Origin: Alistipes sp.
Lineage (GTDB): Bacteria; Bacteroidota; Bacteroidia; Bacteroidales; Rikenellaceae
Assembly: GCA_017560305.1 (NCBI GenBank)
Contig: JAFYOF010000051.1
Coordinates: 1-7,743, forward strand
Reading direction: 5' to 3'
DNA: 7,743 nucleotides
Shown: one piece after another, positions 5,734-7,743 of the stretch
How the letters are laid out: each line of letters starts with the position of its first letter
Numbering within the stretch: position 1 is the first letter of the stretch
The notes under the pieces: generated by a model
The model's database searches: none
Seen by the model: only the letters and a program-made list of their open reading frames with translations
What the model was told of the DNA's origin: nothing
Program-made: the position numbers and the translations under genes

Positions 5734-7743
5734 ATGACACTCTCCTTCAAAGAAGACCATATTAGTCAGATTCCGGCATTGATGATGTTGGAGAAGGTCG
5801 GTTACACCTATCTGACACCTGCCGAGGCAATGGAGTTGCGAGGCGGAAACACCAGCAATGTGTTGTTAGAACCGATTTTGCGCGAGCAGTTGGCAAAAAT
5901 CAACACTGTGCAGGTGAGTTCGCAGCGCACAACCGTATTCTCGGAGCAGAACATAACTGCGGGGATTGAGGCGTTACGCAACTTACCGATGGCGGAGGGT
6001 TATATGACCGCTTCGCAGGTGGCGTATGACCTTTTAACTGCGGGCAAGACACTTGAGCAGATTGTTGATGGCGACAAGAAGAGTTATGTGATGCAGTATA
6101 TCGACTGGAAGCATATCGAGAACAATGCGTTTCACGTGACAGAGGAGTTTGCGGTGAGTCGCACGGGAATGAGCGACACATATCGCCCCGACATTGTATT
6201 GTTCGTGAATGGTATTCCGTTGTGCGTGATTGAGTGCAAGCGACCCGATATAAAAGATTCGCTCAAGCAGGCTATTTCGCAGCATTTGCGCAACCAGAAG
6301 GAGGACGGAATACGCTCGTTGTATGTCTACTCTGCCCTACTATTGGCGACTAATGTCAATGAGGTAAGTTATGCAACCACCGCCACGCCCGAGAAGTTTT
6401 GGAGCAAGTGGACCGAGCAGTTTGCAGACAAAACAGCCGAGGAGTTGCATCGCTACAAGTTGGCCGAGAAGGTAAATGAGAAGCGGATCAACCCCAAGAT
6501 GTTCAGCGAGCGATATAGTTATGTGCGTACAGATATAGAGAAGAGATACGATGCTCCGTTGACACCATCGGTGCAGGATGCATATATCTACAATCTTTGT
6601 CGCCCAGAGAGACTGTTGAAGTTGATGTATGGCTTTACGCTCTACGATGATGGGATAAAGAAGGTAGCACGCTACCAGCAGTTTTTTGCCGTTGAGAAGG
6701 TGATGGAGCGAGTGCGTAACATCGAAGGCGGTAAGCGAAGAGGTGGCGTGATTTGGCATACGCAGGGTTCGGGCAAGTCGCTGACTATGGTATTGTTGGC
6801 GCAAGCAATTCTGCTTGATAAGTCAATTCGCAATCCGAGAATTATTCTTGTAACAGACCGCACCGATCTTGATAGACAGATTACTACGACATTCCGCAAA
6901 TGTCAGGTGAGTGTTGAGAATGCTACAACGGGTAGCAACCTCGTGAAATTATTGGAAGGGGCGAGCGCAACGGTAATTACAACTATCATCAATAAGTTTG
7001 AGGCTGCGGTAAAGGGGTTGAGAACACCTCTAACCGACCCCAATATATTTGTACTGATTGACGAGGGGCATCGTAGTCAATATGGTGAAATGGGTATTAA
7101 GATGGAGAAGGCATTACCTAATGCCTGCTTTATTGCGATGACAGGTACACCTTTGATGAAAAAGGAGAAAAGTACCGCTGCGAAATTCGGCGGTATTATT
7201 CAGCCTATTTACACCGTAGATCAGGCTGTAAAGGATGGTGCAGTCGTGCCGTTGCTTTACGAAGGTCGTATGGTGCCTCAGGAAGTACGCGCAGACTCGA
7301 TTGATAGATATTTCGACCGTATATGCGAGTGGATGACCGATGCGCAACGAGTCGATATGAAAAAGAAATTCAGTCGTGCCGACCAAGTAAATCAGGCCGA
7401 GCAGCGTGTTTATGCCATAGCGTGGGATATATCGCAGCATTTCCGCAAGAATTGGCAAGGCTCGAAATTTAAGGCACAGCTTGTGGCTCCAAGAAAGAGA
7501 ATAGCCATAATGTACAAGAAGTTTCTCGATGATATTGGAATCGTTTCGTCGGAGGTGCTTATCACCTCGCCTGATACTCGCGAGGGAGAGGATGTTGCAT
7601 TTGGCGATACCTCTAATACAGAGTTGGCTTTTTGGAAACAGATGATGGACGAACACGGCACTGCAAAAAAATATGAGCAAAATATTATCAGTCGCTTCAA
7701 AAACAGCAACAACCCCGAAATAATTATTGTTGTGGATAAGTTG
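5734..7743 (+). CDS. hsdR: Type I restriction endonuclease subunit HsdR (3' partial)
   Basis: An open frame of 670 codons that runs off the right edge; HsdR is usually about 950-1100 aa, so the C-terminal third is missing. It cuts unmodified DNA after ATP-driven translocation by the HsdR-HsdM-HsdS complex. The N-terminal nuclease domain has the PD-(D/E)xK residues D153 (RPDIVLF), E167 and K169 (IECKR), then QAISQHLRNQ at 179-188. The SF2 motor shows Walker A HTQGSGKS at 342-349, motif Ia LVTDRTDLDRQI at 372-383, the Walker B box DEGH at 443-446, and motif III TGTP at 470-473. The window ends at IIIVVDKL, just before the expected TGFDAP-type motif. ATG 5734 is chosen because the known N-terminus pattern (FKEDHISQIPALMMLEKVGY) follows at once. 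No stop or frameshift is seen. Confidence 0.96.
   Translation, partial: MTLSFKEDHISQIPALMMLEKVGYTYLTPAEAMELRGGNTSNVLLEPILREQLAKINTVQVSSQRTTVFSEQNITAGIEALRNLPMAEGYMTASQVAYDLLTAGKTLEQIVDGDKKSYVMQYIDWKHIENNAFHVTEEFAVSRTGMSDTYRPDIVLFVNGIPLCVIECKRPDIKDSLKQAISQHLRNQKEDGIRSLYVYSALLLATNVNEVSYATTATPEKFWSKWTEQFADKTAEELHRYKLAEKVNEKRINPKMFSERYSYVRTDIEKRYDAPLTPSVQDAYIYNLCRPERLLKLMYGFTLYDDGIKKVARYQQFFAVEKVMERVRNIEGGKRRGGVIWHTQGSGKSLTMVLLAQAILLDKSIRNPRIILVTDRTDLDRQITTTFRKCQVSVENATTGSNLVKLLEGASATVITTIINKFEAAVKGLRTPLTDPNIFVLIDEGHRSQYGEMGIKMEKALPNACFIAMTGTPLMKKEKSTAAKFGGIIQPIYTVDQAVKDGAVVPLLYEGRMVPQEVRADSIDRYFDRICEWMTDAQRVDMKKKFSRADQVNQAEQRVYAIAWDISQHFRKNWQGSKFKAQLVAPRKRIAIMYKKFLDDIGIVSSEVLITSPDTREGEDVAFGDTSNTELAFWKQMMDEHGTAKKYEQNIISRFKNSNNPEIIIVVDKL

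Noticed and set aside
5900..7712. Several minus-strand open frames of 75-188 aa
   Set aside because: They lie opposite the continuous hsdR frame (5734 to the right edge), which has clear nuclease and helicase motifs; the minus-strand products show no recognisable domain.

Overview
The window is almost entirely one plus-strand operon: a type I restriction-modification (R-M) locus carrying an unusual load of accessory genes. Protein sequences (HsdR with a DEGH helicase box, HsdM, DinD, a DUF2188 protein), weak Shine-Dalgarno use, and a mix of moderate-GC core genes with AT-rich accessory genes suggest a gut-type Bacteroidales (Bacteroides/Prevotella/Alistipes relatives). The genus cannot be fixed from this sequence. 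Both ends of the window cut genes: a specificity-subunit-like gene on the left and hsdR on the right.

Layout, left to right: the C-terminal part of an HsdS-like half specificity protein (1-350); hsdM, the N6-adenine methyltransferase (353-1879); a dinD homologue (1890-2741); four small genes of unknown function (2744-2971; 2985-3260, a zinc ribbon; 3263-3703, a membrane-anchored protein; 3714-3878, 54 aa); a two-domain hsdS (3862-5155) split by a frameshift; a small GIY-YIG-like protein (5160-5471); a DUF2188 protein (5474-5713); and the first 670 codons of hsdR (5734-7743). Gaps run from an overlap to 20 nt, so co-transcription is likely. I see no promoter, terminator, tRNA, rRNA, CRISPR array, transposase or recombinase inside the window, and no gene-free stretch over 300 bases.

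HsdM and HsdS would form the methyltransferase that reads and protects a bipartite site. HsdR would add ATP-driven translocation and cleavage of unmodified DNA. Two features stand out. First, hsdS is broken by a perfect 13-bp tandem duplication at the start of its second target-recognition domain; removing one copy restores a 426-aa reading frame. This could be a slip-reversible switch between a full-length S subunit and a half-size one. Second, dinD contains a perfect 28-bp palindrome, far longer than expected by chance. The accessory block between hsdM and hsdS, and the small pair between hsdS and hsdR, have no assigned role in R-M and are the best candidates for an undescribed function tied to the system.
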